Shown here one piece after another: positions 22,441 through 33,999 of a stretch of DNA of 64,000 bases. Under the pieces are notes generated by a model. It made no database searches, was not told the origin of the DNA, and worked only from the letters and a program-made list of their open reading frames with translations. The stretch is from Elgaria multicarinata webbii. Lineage: Eukaryota; Chordata; Lepidosauria; Squamata; Anguidae. Within the stretch, counting starts at the first letter, position 1; each line of letters begins with the position of its first letter. A program made the translations under genes and the position numbers. The DNA lies in the NCBI RefSeq assembly GCF_023053635.1, contig NC_086172.1, positions 122,673,681 to 122,737,680 on the forward strand. The letters run 5' to 3'.

Positions 22441-23589
22441 CATCAGCCTCCACTTCCTCCACCCCCTCCCCAAACCCACTCACTCACCCCCTGCCCTTAC
22501 AGAAAGCCCTTATGATGAGGTGGGGGGCTGGTTTGAGCATGTGTGCATGAAGGGGCAAGCAGTGGCAGCCCTGTTTCCCCAGGCCTATGAAGTTAAGGTC
22601 ATGGCAGCTCTGCTTTACTATATCTATAGCTGAAACTTAGAGCAGCCATAGAGGGACATTCCTCTTTATGCCCACTGTAGTTTGTGGCTATAGATGTAGG
22701 AAAAATTGAGAGCTGCCATGGTCAACTTCATAGGCCCTGGAGGGCAGAAAGAAAATCTGGATTTATTTCTTTTCAAATTTCACAAATCCCCCCCCCCCCC
22801 CGCACCTGGATCTGTTAGCAAAATTTTTAATAAATCCAGATTTTTCCCGTCATTTGGTCACTCTGCATTGGCAAAGCTGAAGCAAAAAAGTGAACATGGA
22901 GCTGCTGAGATAGTGGTGTCTCAATGAGATTAGAAAAAGGGAAAGCATAACCATAACATGAATTATTTCATCACAGGAGGGGATCAAAATATTGTGATAA
23001 AAAATAAGTCGGCCTAGACTCCATGTGGACTACAATGATCAACCACAGCTCATAAGAAACATGGACATGATGGAACCTAATCCATTCCCTACCCCACCCC
23101 GCTCTGATACTTATGATTCTAATGGCAAGAGGCCAAAACATGATCTATTGGCGCTTTCTGTCTGAGAACAGAGCTGGTAGTCACTGCACAGACGTGAAGC
23201 GCCTTTCGCTGTCCTTTCTTTCCTGTGCTCATTAAAACATCACTCAGTCTGAGTGCTCGATGGCTGGGGTCTCCTGTCTGCCCTGTCTGTCACTTCAGAG
23301 CTGGCCCGCTGCCAGATGGCAAGTCTATAATTCAGAAGGCTCTTTTGTGGGAGCCAAAGAGTTTCTAAGGCAGAGTGCTTGCATACAAGAGATGCTACTG
23401 AAATGATGGGGTTATGGGGGTTGGGGAGGAATTTGTAAATTCTGAGGCATGAATGGAAGTGAAGAGTGTGGACTACTCTTCTCTGGGGAGACACACTGAC
23501 AGAATGAAAAAGATGGAAACCTGATTTTCAGTTCTGCTTGTCCTTATTCTCAGGCCTGTGCCTCAAATTCCAAATCTTGTTTTAACAAA

Positions 23590-23808
23590 TCTGAACTTAT
23601 TTATTTTGTTACATTTATATCTCACTTTTCTTCCAAGGAGTCCAGGTGGTATATATGATCCTCCTCCTCTCCCTTTTTTCCTCACAACAATCACACGTCA
23701 CTTTGCTGACTGGTCCAAAGTGAGAACTTGATGGCTGAGTGTGGGTTAGGTTCTATTGGGGTCTAGAGCCCAGGTCAACACTCTAATCGCTATACCACAT
23801 TGGCTCTC
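23590..23808 (-). mobile_element. MIR-like SINE, reversed
   Basis: It runs from TTTATATCTCACTTTTCTTCC through CTCACAACAATCACACG to a tRNA-like head (CTAATCGCTATACCACATTGG) at its right end. Confidence 0.75.
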
Positions 23809-24749
23809 TGAATGCATTAAGCTTTTGCCTCAAATAACAGTCATATCGTTGGAAATAGAAGCAAGTCTTAGATCCCTTTTATCCAGCTCTGCTCCACATG
23901 GGATGTATTTGCACATCCACTGCCCCCAAAGCAGGATGGCCATCTTGACATGAAGGACTCCTCTCAACTCTCAAGTGCTGGCATGTTATGGAACCATAAA
24001 GCACCATCCATACAATAAACATATTTGCATTCACGGACCCAGAAAATTATGCTCTCACTTGATGCTGCGTGTTTGTACATAGAATCTCTTTCTGCAAAGC
24101 ATTGCATTTTAGTTTTTTTATATACATAAATGCTTCAATAAAGATACATATTTTATGAAAAAAATATTTTAAATGAAGAAATTATAGGACAAATCAAGAG
24201 ACATGTGATGAGAAGGCCACTCATGCCACTAGGCTTTTCCCTTCATCACTATCACTGCACCCATTTGTGCCTCTTCCCTGAAAAGTGCTCTTGTAGGTTG
24301 GGGGTCCCTCTAGCATGGTGTGGGATGCACTATGGGAGGGGGCTGCTGGAGGAGCAGGTGGAGTGGCAAAAATCTAAAGGGGTTCCTTGTGCAAGTGGAA
24401 GTGTCCCCCACTTGTAAAAGGGGCAGCTGGATCCCAATGATAGTTTGCTCTTCAGGGCAACACCTCTTTTCCTCTGTAGTGCACATCATGGCTGCATTCG
24501 GACAACATGATAGTCAACAGTGCGATAATAATCAACTTGACAGTTGTTTATCTAGGGGGTACTCCCTACATAACATGAGAATAATCAACTGTGTTTGGAA
24601 GATGCCAGGCTAGGGAAGCATGTTCTAAACAAATAATAAATATATGACAGGTCCACTTGAAAGAGGAAAAAATGTCTGAAACGAGGCTATACCAAGCTTA
24701 TTTCTTACACATCTCAGCAGTACCACTGGCGTGGAGCAAGGGGCACATC

Positions 24750-24860
24750 TCCAGATGTTTTGACTTACAATTCCCATTGTGTCCCACCTAGTCAGGGTTG
24801 ATTGGAGCAGCTGGCCAAAATATCAGGAGGGCTACAAGTTGCCCAACCCTGGACAGGAGG
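24750..24860. mobile_element. hAT-like MITE with CCAGATGTTTT arms
   Basis: CCAGATGTTTTGACTTACAA pairs with GGCCAAAATATCAGGAGGGC, and it ends GTTGCCCAACCCTGG. It belongs to the family of 14405 and 39213. Confidence 0.65.
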
Positions 24861-26099
24861 ACCAGGTATAAGCTTCAGGGTGGAGGCAAAAGGCCAGATC
24901 CAACAATCCCTGCAGCATAATTCTGTTCATGGAAAAGGAGCTTTGAGAACCCACTAATGGGAAGGGAAGGAGGCCATTTTTGCTAGCTTCCCCTATAGGC
25001 CTCTGAAAACCTGCTCCAAAGCGATGGGGGATCCATCACTAGAGCTGCATGGCAGCTAGCACAGGGGGCTGCAGGGAAGAGGGGCAATTTGCAAAAATGG
25101 CTTCCTTCCTAGGGTGACCAGATAACCTGGAAAACCCTGGAGACCTCCAGAAAAATGGGAGTTCTCTGGGGCAACCAGGACTGGGCCCCAATTCACCGGG
25201 GAAAGGGCCTGGATGCATTTCCTGACTTCTGGGAATGCATCCTCCAGCCGCCACCCCCCCCCCCAAGTGCACTGGCCAAGGAGAAGGCCAGATCAGTGCT
25301 AGGAGAGCCTAGAATGATGCATTCCCAGACTTAACTTCTTTAACTTCCCAGATTGGCCCAGGGGGTAGAGGGGCTGGAGGATGTGTTCCCGGAAGTCCAG
25401 GAATGCATCCTCCACCCCCCATGCTGATCTGGTCTTCTCTTTGTGCATGTATTTTAGTAGGCCTAATTTCTGAAGGTTTTCTGTAAAAATGTATATGATA
25501 TTTTCCTTTCTTTTCCTCTTCCTTTACTGCAACATTTTTGTCAGTCGGTATTGCTATGTCAATGGGGTAGGAGTATTTTTCTTTGTTGTTTTTTATTGTT
25601 ATGTCTGTTTGAAGTTGAAACAAGCTGAGATGCTAGCCTTTCATCCATTTTGTTCCATGGCTAATGTTTGCAGGGTAATAGTAGTTTATACTCTTTCTGA
25701 ATACTTGGTGCCTTGTTTGTTGTACTAGATTTTTCTGCACTTGTCAACTGCTTCATCTGTTCAGTGGTAGCAGTATGCTGAATCTGTGAGGATGGATATG
25801 AGAAAGGTGATGGGGAAGCAGTGTTAAATGTTAGGGAAGGTGAGACTATGGTCATCCAGTGAAGGATTTGCTATCAGAAAAGACATTTGAGGGAAGGGGA
25901 GACTGTATTACACAGAGTATAGCAAAAGCTTCAAAGTACAGCAAAAGCTACAAAAGTAGGAATGAGTAAAGTTAGTTTCAGATACATTGAATGTTTCACT
26001 TGTTCTTTATTCCAGTGATTTTAACATTAAGATGTTATGTAGAACATGTTTGTCTTAATTGTGTGCTGTGAAATCAGACATATGGCCAAGGCCATGTTT

Positions 26100-26178
26100 G
26101 GGTGGACACGCCCCCTTGGGGGCTGGGCATGTTGGTGGGTATGCCCCTTTGGGGGCTGGGCATGTTGGTGGGCACGCC
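26100..26178. repeat. 33-bp tandem repeat, about 2.3 units
   Basis: The unit TTGGGGGCTGGGCATGTTGG followed by TGGGTATGCCCCT recurs at a 33-bp period. Confidence 0.85.
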
Positions 26179-27121
26179 TCATGTTGTCCTCCTTCCATTA
26201 GCACCCCTGAAAATATGTTCTAGAGGACTCAGGGATCCACTGAAAATGGGGTGGAAGGAGGCACAGGGAGCTGCAGGGACAATGGCCTCTTCTGCTTCTG
26301 ACAGCAGGTGCCTCCTCTGCATTGGGGCCTTTGGATCTAATGCAAGCATGATAAAGAGAGTTCAAAGCAGTATGAAAAAGGTTCCGCCTCCCAATATACG
26401 GCCAGAGGTGTTTCTGAAACAACCCAAACCGCAAAACATGTTTAGCAGAGGTGAAAGCAGGATGAATTTACACATCACAAACCTCTTTTCAAACCTCTGT
26501 GCAACAACGCCCCCCAATCACTTGTCTCAAGGCTCAGCCTGCGGGTCCTTCGTGCTTTGGAATATTATGACCACAAGATTGCCCTGGAGCTCAGGGGAGC
26601 TGCTGCATCTTTGTCCATGCTCAGGCTGGGGATGACAGGAAGGGACTGAGCTTGACAGCATTTAGCCAGCTCTGTTCCAAAGCATGTCTTATTTTCTGGG
26701 ACAGATTCACCATTTCTCAGAGAGGTGGCTGGTGGCTGCTACTCAAAGGGGCTTGCAGGCGTAAAGTCCTCTCCAGCGAATGCTGATCCCATTGTCTCTC
26801 AAGCAACAACAACGGCCCTGTGACAGCTTCAGAGTTAATTTCTGTGTGAGCAGGTCACTATGGAAATGGCTAAATTTAGCCGCTTTGCAGCAATTCTCAG
26901 CTTCATTTTAAACATAAGCTCTTTCCAAATAACCGGAAAATTATTAGAATTTTCTCAAATTTCAAATCCCATTTTCACAAAGGTAAGACATCAGAATGGG
27001 TTGATCTTCTTTTCAATCAATAGTCATTTCATCAGAAACTGAGAATATTGGTTCACTTTTCCTCTGTATCTTCTCTAAATACTTATGCACTTTAAGCCAC
27101 ACAGCTCTCATGAAATGCCTT

Positions 27122-27175
27122 TGTAAACTGCCCAGAGAGCTTTGGCTATGGGGCAGTATAAATGTGATAAATAAA
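27122..27175 (+). mobile_element. L2-type LINE tail
   Basis: It reads TGTAAACTGCCCAGAGAGC then TTTGGCTATGGGGCAGTATA and an AATAAAT tail. Confidence 0.75.
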
Positions 27176-27599
27176 TTTGTCCACATGCATTTCATTAATC
27201 TGAGCTGCAGAACTGGCTTTTTTTTTTTCCTTTTTCCTTTTCATAATCAAGCGGACCACAGTCTCGTGGACCACATCATTTGGGCGTTATGATAAAGATC
27301 TAGCTGTCACTTTGCACAAAACTCCCAAGATCAGAGGCAGTGAGGGAGAAGTTTGACGTTGCACAGCCTTAATTGCTCCCAGGTTAAAGGGCTCCTTCGA
27401 GGGTGCAAAGGGCACCCCAAAGGCTAGAGCCAGCGTTGTTTACATAAGTGCACATTTCTGAAGTACTGTGGGAAAGGATTTTAATGAGACTAGAAGATAA
27501 ATGGGACGGTGGGTTCTCTGTAAAGGTGATTTGTTAATGAATTTATCTTATCGATTGTCAATTGTTAACAATCATTATTCTTACATGGCTGCAGCAACT

Positions 27600-27795
27600 G
27601 GAGAGTAGCTCAGTGGCAGAGCCCCTGCTTTGCATGTGGAAGGTCCCAGGTTGGATCCCCGGCCTCTCCAAGTGGGGCCAGTAAAATTCTTGCCTGAATC
27701 CCTGGGGAGCCACTGCCAGTCAGTGTCGACAATACTGGGCTAGATGGACCAAGGGCCTGATTCGGAATAAGGCAGCTTCCTGTGTTTCTATGTTC
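27600..27795 (+). mobile_element. tRNA-derived SINE, nearly full length
   Basis: It opens with a tRNA-like head containing an A box (TAGCTCAGTGGCAGAG) and a B box (GGTCCCAGGTTGGATCCCC). The core follows (GCCACTGCCAGTCAGTGT, ACAATACTGGGCTAGATGGA) and then the tail AAGGCAGCTTCCTGTGTTTC. It is not a functional tRNA gene. Reversed copies lie at 36457 and 61322. Confidence 0.9.
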
Positions 27796-28003
27796 ACCAT
27801 GTGACTTGTCTTATCGCTCTTAAATTAATGACCTGGAAGCCAAGAGTCAAAATATTAACAGCTTACATATGAAGTCATTAGTTTCACCCCTTTTCTAAAA
27901 TTAAGCATTTCACCATTTTCTTAGCTTGGGGAAAAGAAAACATCAATAGCCTCGAGCTGGGTAGAGAAGATTTTTCTGACAACTAGCAAAATCAATACAG
28001 AAG

Positions 28004-28084
28004 ATGAAGGAGTTTATCCTTGCACTGGTGTTCGTGGTGTTAAAACTGCAGGTGGCGCCCAATGAATCCTGCAGCTCTGCAAAG
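28004..28084 (+). CDS. Orphan signal-peptide exon candidate
   Basis: The frame starts at an ATG with A at -3 and encodes MKEFILALVFVVLKLQVAP then NESCSSAK. It stops at a near-ideal donor (gcaaag|gtgagc) in phase 0. The charge-hydrophobic-polar layout fits a secreted-protein first exon. I could not find a matching second exon downstream, and I do not recognise the family. It may be a real lineage-specific gene, a remnant of one, or chance. It lies on the plus strand, inside what may be the large first intron of C1QTNF4. Confidence 0.3.
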
Positions 28085-28636
28085 GTGAGCCTTTTTCTGA
28101 TTATGTAGGCCAGATCTTACTAGAAGTCACACCATCATTCTAAATTTGTATCTGGGCAGTGCAGATGTCCCACAAGCACAAGGCCTCCAAACATATGGCT
28201 AATAAGATGAAATATTTGCTAGCCCGAAACTGTGTGTTTGAACAGAATGTTATAAGGACATCCCAGCTTCTTGTGAGCTGCTTTAGAAAACCTTGGTACT
28301 TTCTAGTTGGCTGCACTGTAACACATCATTTTCACCCTAATGTCTAAGGACAGCAGCAAGTGTCTCAATTATATGAATCATCAAAAGCCTGTACAATGAG
28401 CAGCCTGCCCACCCTGTGGTTAGCAAGGATATGATAATGCTTTTTCTTTGGTTTGCTCAGATACTGTATGCTGTCTGTTCCATTCACTGAATGCATATAA
28501 GTAGCATCACATAATGACACAGGGCAGAAGCCAATGGGGTGCTTAGGCCCATGCTGATTCCTTTCTGCCCCGACTCCCTTCCACAAGCATTGGGTTCCAC
28601 CAGTTCCGTTGTGCGAAAGGGACCCAAAAGAGATTC

Positions 28637-28785
28637 AGCACTTCCTAGGGGAAGCCCCAAAACCAACAAAGATGCTCATTTCTGGAAGGAAACAGGTTGG
28701 CAGAGCTGTATTATGTGGGCTCTGTTGACCTGCCTCCTTCCAGAAATGAGTATTTCTGCTTATTTTGGGTTGTCCCAGAAGTGCT
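28637..28785. mobile_element. 149-bp foldback MITE with AGCACTTC ends
   Basis: The left arm (AGCACTTCCTAGGGGAAG to TTTCTGGAAGGAAACAGG) pairs with the right arm (CCTGCCTCCTTCCAGAAATG to CCCAGAAGTGCT) around a short centre. I see no relative elsewhere in the window. Confidence 0.85.
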
Positions 28786-28969
28786 AAATTACTATTGTAC
28801 TTAGCAGTGGGGACCACTTGTGTAATGGAATTGGAGGGGCAACGCACAACATTTTAAACAATGAAACCTTAAGACCATAAAGAACAGGAACATTAAAAAC
28901 ATTAGGACACTTAAGCTGCACATTTGCAAAGGCCAAATTGAAAAGACGCACCTTTGCACCCTCTCTAAA

Positions 28970-29142
28970 AGCCTGTTTTAGATTGTAAGATTGTAAGATT
29001 GTAAGATTGTAAGCCTGTTTTAGATTGTTATTAGATTGTAAGCCTATGCGGCAGAGTCTTGCTATTTACTGTTTTACTCTGTACAGCACCATGTACATTG
29101 ATGGTGCTATATAAATAAATAATAATAATAATAATAATGTTG
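28970..29142 (+). mobile_element. L2-type LINE tail with local tandem repeats
   Basis: TAAGATTGTAAGATTGTAAG is a short tandem repeat. It is followed by GCCTATGCGGCAGAGTCTTG, CAGCACCATGTACATTGATGG and an AAT tail, matching the end of the LINE at 12372. Confidence 0.85.
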
Positions 29143-29484
29143 TAGTTCCTGAGGGAGTTGCATTCTGTAGCTTGGGGGCAACACAGGAGAAAGCCCTTTC
29201 ATGCATGCTTGAGAAATGGGACTCTACAAGTAATGCCCCCCCTCGAAAGGGCTTCTCCTGTAGATCTTAGTACTCGGGCAGGTTCATAGAGAGAGAGGTG
29301 GTCCCTTAGATAGCTAGATCCTAAGCCGTTTAGGGCTTTAAAGGTTAAAATCAACATCTTGAATTTCACTCAGAAAGCAACTGAAAACAGTGCAGGTCTT
29401 TCAGAACAGCTCCAATATGGTCCCAATACTGTGCAATGGACATTCAGGACAAGTACAACTTCTTCCAGAACAGGTTGAAACCCA

Positions 29485-29625
29485 GGCCACAGCTAGACCT
29501 AAGGTTTATCCTGGGATCATCCAGGGTTCACCCCTGCCTGAGCACTGGATCCCCTGTGTGTCACCTAGATGAACAGGTTTGACCCCTGGATGATCCAGGG
29601 ATAAACCTTAGGTCTAGCTATGGCC
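29485..29625. mobile_element. Harbinger-like MITE, copy 2
   Basis: It has the same ends and arms as copy 1, and is flanked by CCA on both sides. Confidence 0.85.
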
Positions 29626-29896
29626 CCAATCTCTGAGTCAGGCTTTCTATGGACCAAGGCTCCATCTCGATGAGCAAGGGAGGAAAGCACATCGTTCTTA
29701 TTCTCGGAAGTATGATGAAATCGCCTCTGTTCCATCAGTGTTATACGGCATTACTAGTTGTTCCTAAAACCCTGATTTTCAGTGCCAGGAAAAACATACT
29801 TCCGGGTGGGGGCACAGGAGTAATAGTTCCCCCCTCCCCCCATTATGCCCACTGTTCTGAGAAGATGCAAAAATCCCAAGTTATCCAGGGCAGGAT

Positions 29897-30179
29897 CTGC
29901 GCATTTGTGGAGGGAGCTTTTATCCTTTACTTTGCTGATGCACAGCTGTGCATCTCTAGTTTATAAAAATAGAGAATTGCTGCATTCCCTGACAGTTTGC
30001 TCTAATGGGGTGAAATTCAGAAGGGCTGCTCTCATAGGGAGAGCACACACACCCATTTCATGCCATTCCAGCAAACTGTCAGGGAATGCAGCTGATCTCT
30101 ATTTTTTATATATAAATTGGAGATACACAGCTGTTCATCAGCAAAGCAAAGGATAAAAGCTCCCTCCACAAATGAGCAG
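29897..30179. mobile_element. 283-bp foldback element
   Basis: Arms of about 115 bp (CTGCGCATTTGTGGAGGG inward to GCATTCCCTGACAGTTTGCT) are repeated inversely (AGCAAACTGTCAGGGAATGC outward to CCCTCCACAAATGAGCAG). They surround a centre of about 50 bp that holds CATAGGGAGAGCACACACAC. It has no coding capacity. Confidence 0.9.
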
Positions 30180-30189
30180 TTTTGGATAT

Positions 30190-32819
30190 AAATTGGGGTA
30201 AATCAATGCAGCATCTGAGAAGTTAATTAACACAACCTTGCCCTCTGCCCAGCTTCTGGCAACCAATCAGGGGTCACCATCAGAGAGGCACATGAGTGCC
30301 AATTTATAGTGTTTCTCAATTACTGTTTCCAGGGGAGTAGCCATATTAGTCTGTTGCAGCAAAAACAACAAAGAGGTTTTTGGTACATTGAAGATCAACC
30401 AATTTATTATGGCATAATCTTTTGTGGGTGGAAGTCCACTTCATCAGCTGCTGTTGACTGTGCGGAACTGGCCTAATACGACCATCCTATATTGGGTCTT
30501 TTCTTCTTTTCTTTCAACCTATCTTCTGCTTACAAGTCTTAGAGAATATTAGAGTAGGAATATTCCATACAATTTGTGCATCATAACAATGCATCAATCG
30601 CATGGGATTTCAATATTAATATGCCACAGCTGAATGAACAAATCCTCAGTGAGAAATCTTGAGTACTGGAGTCTAATTCCTCAACTTCAGTTTGTCTTGT
30701 GCATTCAATAGAATTTTTTTCCCCAGCACTTGTTCTGCAGCTTTTTGGTCCCAGAGAGACTCTCTTTTTCATATTAGAGATTTCTTCCTGTGTTTGGCTG
30801 GTGGAAGAAATACGCTTCAGCTTCTTTTGGTTCCTGATGATCTTTAACTTCTCCCAGAGCTTTCTTTTATCTGATTGGAAAGGTCTAATACCCACAAAGA
30901 AAATGTGCCATCTCCCTTATGAGAATTTGAAATAACAAAACAATACTGGCTTTGCACTCAGAGAGTTTTCTTGCTGTCAAAGCCCTTCAGGGTTTTACAG
31001 TGCACGTAACCAGAAGCTATCTGAAGACAACCATAACGCTTCCTTTGTCTTTACTCTACTTGTATCCTCACATGGATCCAAACATTTTTCAGTTCATATC
31101 CTATAACCAACACATTTCAGTTGGCAGATCTAACACTTTAGGCAACTGAGGGAAGAATCCTATGGCCCCTAGACAGTGTCTGGGGGAAGGGAACATAGGA
31201 TTGTTCAGTTTACTGGCTCTGAGATCGAAGGGAGGCCTCTGACCTCAGAGCCACTTCCCTCCCCCACCCCCGTGTCACTGGCACAGAGAGAACTGCGCCG
31301 ACTACCTCTCTGTTCTGAGAAACCTGAGCACAGAGATGGGGAAAAGGGGGCAATCCCAGGAGCGGGGAGGGGAGGAGACTGGGAAAGCTATATTACGCAG
31401 CTTTATATGTTCCCCCAGTCTCCTTCCCTCCCGTGCCAAAGTGCCATGGCTAGACAGTTGAAATTGCCCATCTAGCAAAAATGCATGGCAGCCAGAGCAG
31501 GGCAGAAAGGATCACCTCTGCGCTCCAGCCGCCCTGCATTAGGTTTCTTTGCAGCCTCCAACTTCAGGAGCTGTCGACTATTAACTTAGTATTGAGCCCT
31601 AAGGGTGCCAGCCTATGCACGTCCTACAATGTTCATCATCCTTCCAGCCAGTCATAATCTCTGGGGCATTCGAGGAATTGTAGAATTCCCCCCCCCCCCG
31701 TCTAAACAAGCATAGGATGACACCCTTAAAATTAATTTCTATGGCCCAACATACAGCACCATTGATCCAGGGGTCCAACCAGCATTGGATTCAAACTTTG
31801 CCTTTTGTGAACAGAAGGACTCTTTCGGTCCAAGGAAGGGTTTTGATCCAGTGGAGGGATCCCACTGATGGAAGGCAGCGAGGTGAATTTTGCATGTTCT
31901 CAGTCCCCCTGTGGCCTCTAGCATCACCTCCTACAATGTTCTGGGGATTCCCAGGCCTTCTGGAGCAGATTTTTGGAGGCTGCAAGTGGAGAGAGCAGAT
32001 TTTTGGAGGGTGCAAGTAGGAAGGAGGAATAGGCCAATATCACCACCCTACTTCAGCTGGTGGGAGCATCCCTTGAGCAGAATTGCTTTCGAGGGAAGTT
32101 TGCACTGTGCTGGAATTTGGTCCCTAAAGTGGCACAGCAGGAAAAATCAGCATCATTATTGGCAGTTACCTGTTGCCATGGTGAAGTTTCATTATGCAAG
32201 GGTACTTCATTGTGCCATCACGGAGGTTATAGAACTGTTGCTGGCCTTTTCACATGGCATGCAGCAGATATAAGCTTGCACACAGCTTTCCTGAAATTAA
32301 GGGCAGTGTGTGACCAAGCTTGGGTATCAATTTTATTGTGAGGGCATTTGCCATGTTTGAGCACTGGAGATAATGTAAATGTACCTGGCTTGACTCTGTC
32401 TGGTCATAGTTTTCCCATAAGTGTTACAGGACACAGATTTTTCCTGGATTGTTCAAAACAGTGTGTGGGACACCACTCCTTTTTGAAAAATATAGATAAT
32501 CTATGCCAACATTTTTATTTAGAATCCAAATTTTAGACCAAGTAGTATTTAACATGCAGGTAATGAGCTTTGGGGTTATTCAGAGGCATACATACAGTTC
32601 AATGTGTTCCCCATCTTCTAAGGGTCCCATGAGCTTCAAACACCACTGTACCAGTTGAAATACCTTACTCCCTGGTTGCTTTATACACAAAGGTAGCATA
32701 GTTTTTATTTGCTGCTTCATTTCTGGAGAGATTTTGGTAATATGAATCTTACTTTCAAGGTCAATCGTATATACTAATAGTGATATTAATTCTCCAAGTG
32801 CTAGTCCTCATGTAACCAA
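30190..32819. other. No recognised gene; a 29-bp tandem pair
   Basis: I recognise no repeat family or exon over most of this stretch. At 31963-32020 a 29-bp unit containing GAGCAGATTTTTGGAGG occurs twice. A minus-strand frame at 30581-30895 (with KRKLWEKLKIIRNQKKLK) has a charged, protein-like composition but no recognised homologue. Confidence 0.5.
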
Positions 32820-32829
32820 ATGGTAAGCT

Positions 32830-33165
32830 CCACACGCGTGAGAAAACACACTCCCTACCGTCGCTTCTCTGCTCCTGGTTTTGTTGCTCAGTTACTTCTT
32901 GTTTCAAAACAGGAAGCAAACAACGAGCATGAGACCCGTTCAGTCAGGCGCTCTAATCACGCTGCTTCTCCTGCACACAGCAGGAGAGAGCAGCAATTTC
33001 CATTTTAAAAAATATTTCGGACTTTCTGCGGTTTTTCTTGTGGTGCAAGGAAGGCCAGAAGGGGCGGAAGGCGCGCGGGAGGGAGACGACGTCATGTGAG
33101 GGACCTGTGAAAAAATCCATGAATGCCCAGTAATGAGTGTGCAATAAAACGCTTGTTGGGTGGAG
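32830..33165. mobile_element. ACGCTTGTCTGATGACGCTC-end element, copy 1 (decayed)
   Basis: It shares the interior words CTGCACACAGCAGGA, GAAGGCCAGAAGGGGC, ACCTGTGAAAAAA and ATAAAACGCTTGT, in the same order as copies 2 and 3. Its ends are degraded. Confidence 0.65.
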
Positions 33166-33623
33166 CATGGTATCACCCATGTACAAGAGGGAAGTATCAG
33201 CAGACTTGGAGGAACTCTGAGGTTTGCAAAAATAACTTTTTTAAAAAAAAAAAAGGGGAAAAAACTCTCAGTGGGGAAAAGCCTCCTCCCAAACAACCCA
33301 AATGTGGACTGAACATGCTCAGTGGACACAGAATGCTGACTATTGCAGAAATGAAATGGAAAACTAAGGGTGGGGAGACGGGCATGGAACGGAGTGGGCT
33401 GGCATGTTGAAAAGGAAGAACTCTACACTGCAATGTTTTGTTGCAGATCCAACTAATTTGTACATGAGGCTTTTCACAGGAAAAAAAAAATCCAATTCAG
33501 AGGAAAAGGTGGAGTGGCTGCGCAATGCCTTTTGATTGGTAGTACTAGGTGTCCTCCATCTGGAAGCATGAAGGTATTTACTCTCATTTGATCTATAACT
33601 GTATCCAAATGACTGCTTCCCTA

Positions 33624-33996
33624 GAGCATCGTCAGACCAGGGGGTGGGGGGTGATTGCATTTCCTTACCATCACTTTCCCCCTGCTTCTGTCCCACAATG
33701 CCTCTTTCTTCACACAGGAGAAGAAAGAGGAAGTAAATAACGACCATGTGGCCCATTCAGTGGGTGGTTTTTTTTTTTATATCATGCTTCTTTTCCTGCA
33801 CACAGCAGGACATGGTGGCACATTTCACTTCCAAAAAAAAAAAAAAATCAGATTTACCCAGGTCTTATTTGTTGCAGAAAGAAGACCAGAAGGAGCAGGA
33901 GACAGCGGGAGGCAGATGGTGGAGTCAAAATGACCTGTGAAAAAACATAAGTGGGCACTAACGAGCATGTGATAAAACGCTTGTCTGATGACGCTC
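33624..33996. mobile_element. ACGCTTGTCTGATGACGCTC-end element, copy 2
   Basis: The left end GAGCATCGTCAGAC is the inverse of the right end GTCTGATGACGCTC. It is flanked on both sides by CTA. About 370 bp, non-coding. Confidence 0.8.
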
Positions 33997-33999
33997 CTA

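Larger units (their letters stand above)
21968..28003. other. Repeat-rich DNA upstream of C1QTNF4
   Basis: It contains an L2-type tail (22284-22440, minus), a MIR-like SINE (23590-23808, minus), a degraded foldback (24487-24612), a hAT-like MITE (24750-24860), a GC-rich repeat (25190-25440), a 33-bp tandem repeat (26100-26178) and a tRNA-derived SINE (27600-27795). An open frame at 26102-26635 starts in the tandem repeat and is not recognised. I see nothing in 22450-23580, 25450-26090 or 26640-27110. Confidence 0.6.

Noticed and set aside
26102-26635. A 177-codon open frame on the plus strand
   Set aside because: It starts inside a 33-bp tandem repeat, has no recognised domain and its composition is uneven. 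I treat it as chance.
27600-27680. A possible tRNA gene
   Set aside because: A and B box words are present, but the sequence cannot form a full cloverleaf and continues as a SINE body and tail.
30581-30895. A lysine-rich minus-strand frame
   Set aside because: The composition is protein-like, but there are no clear splice borders and no recognised family. It was not called as a gene.
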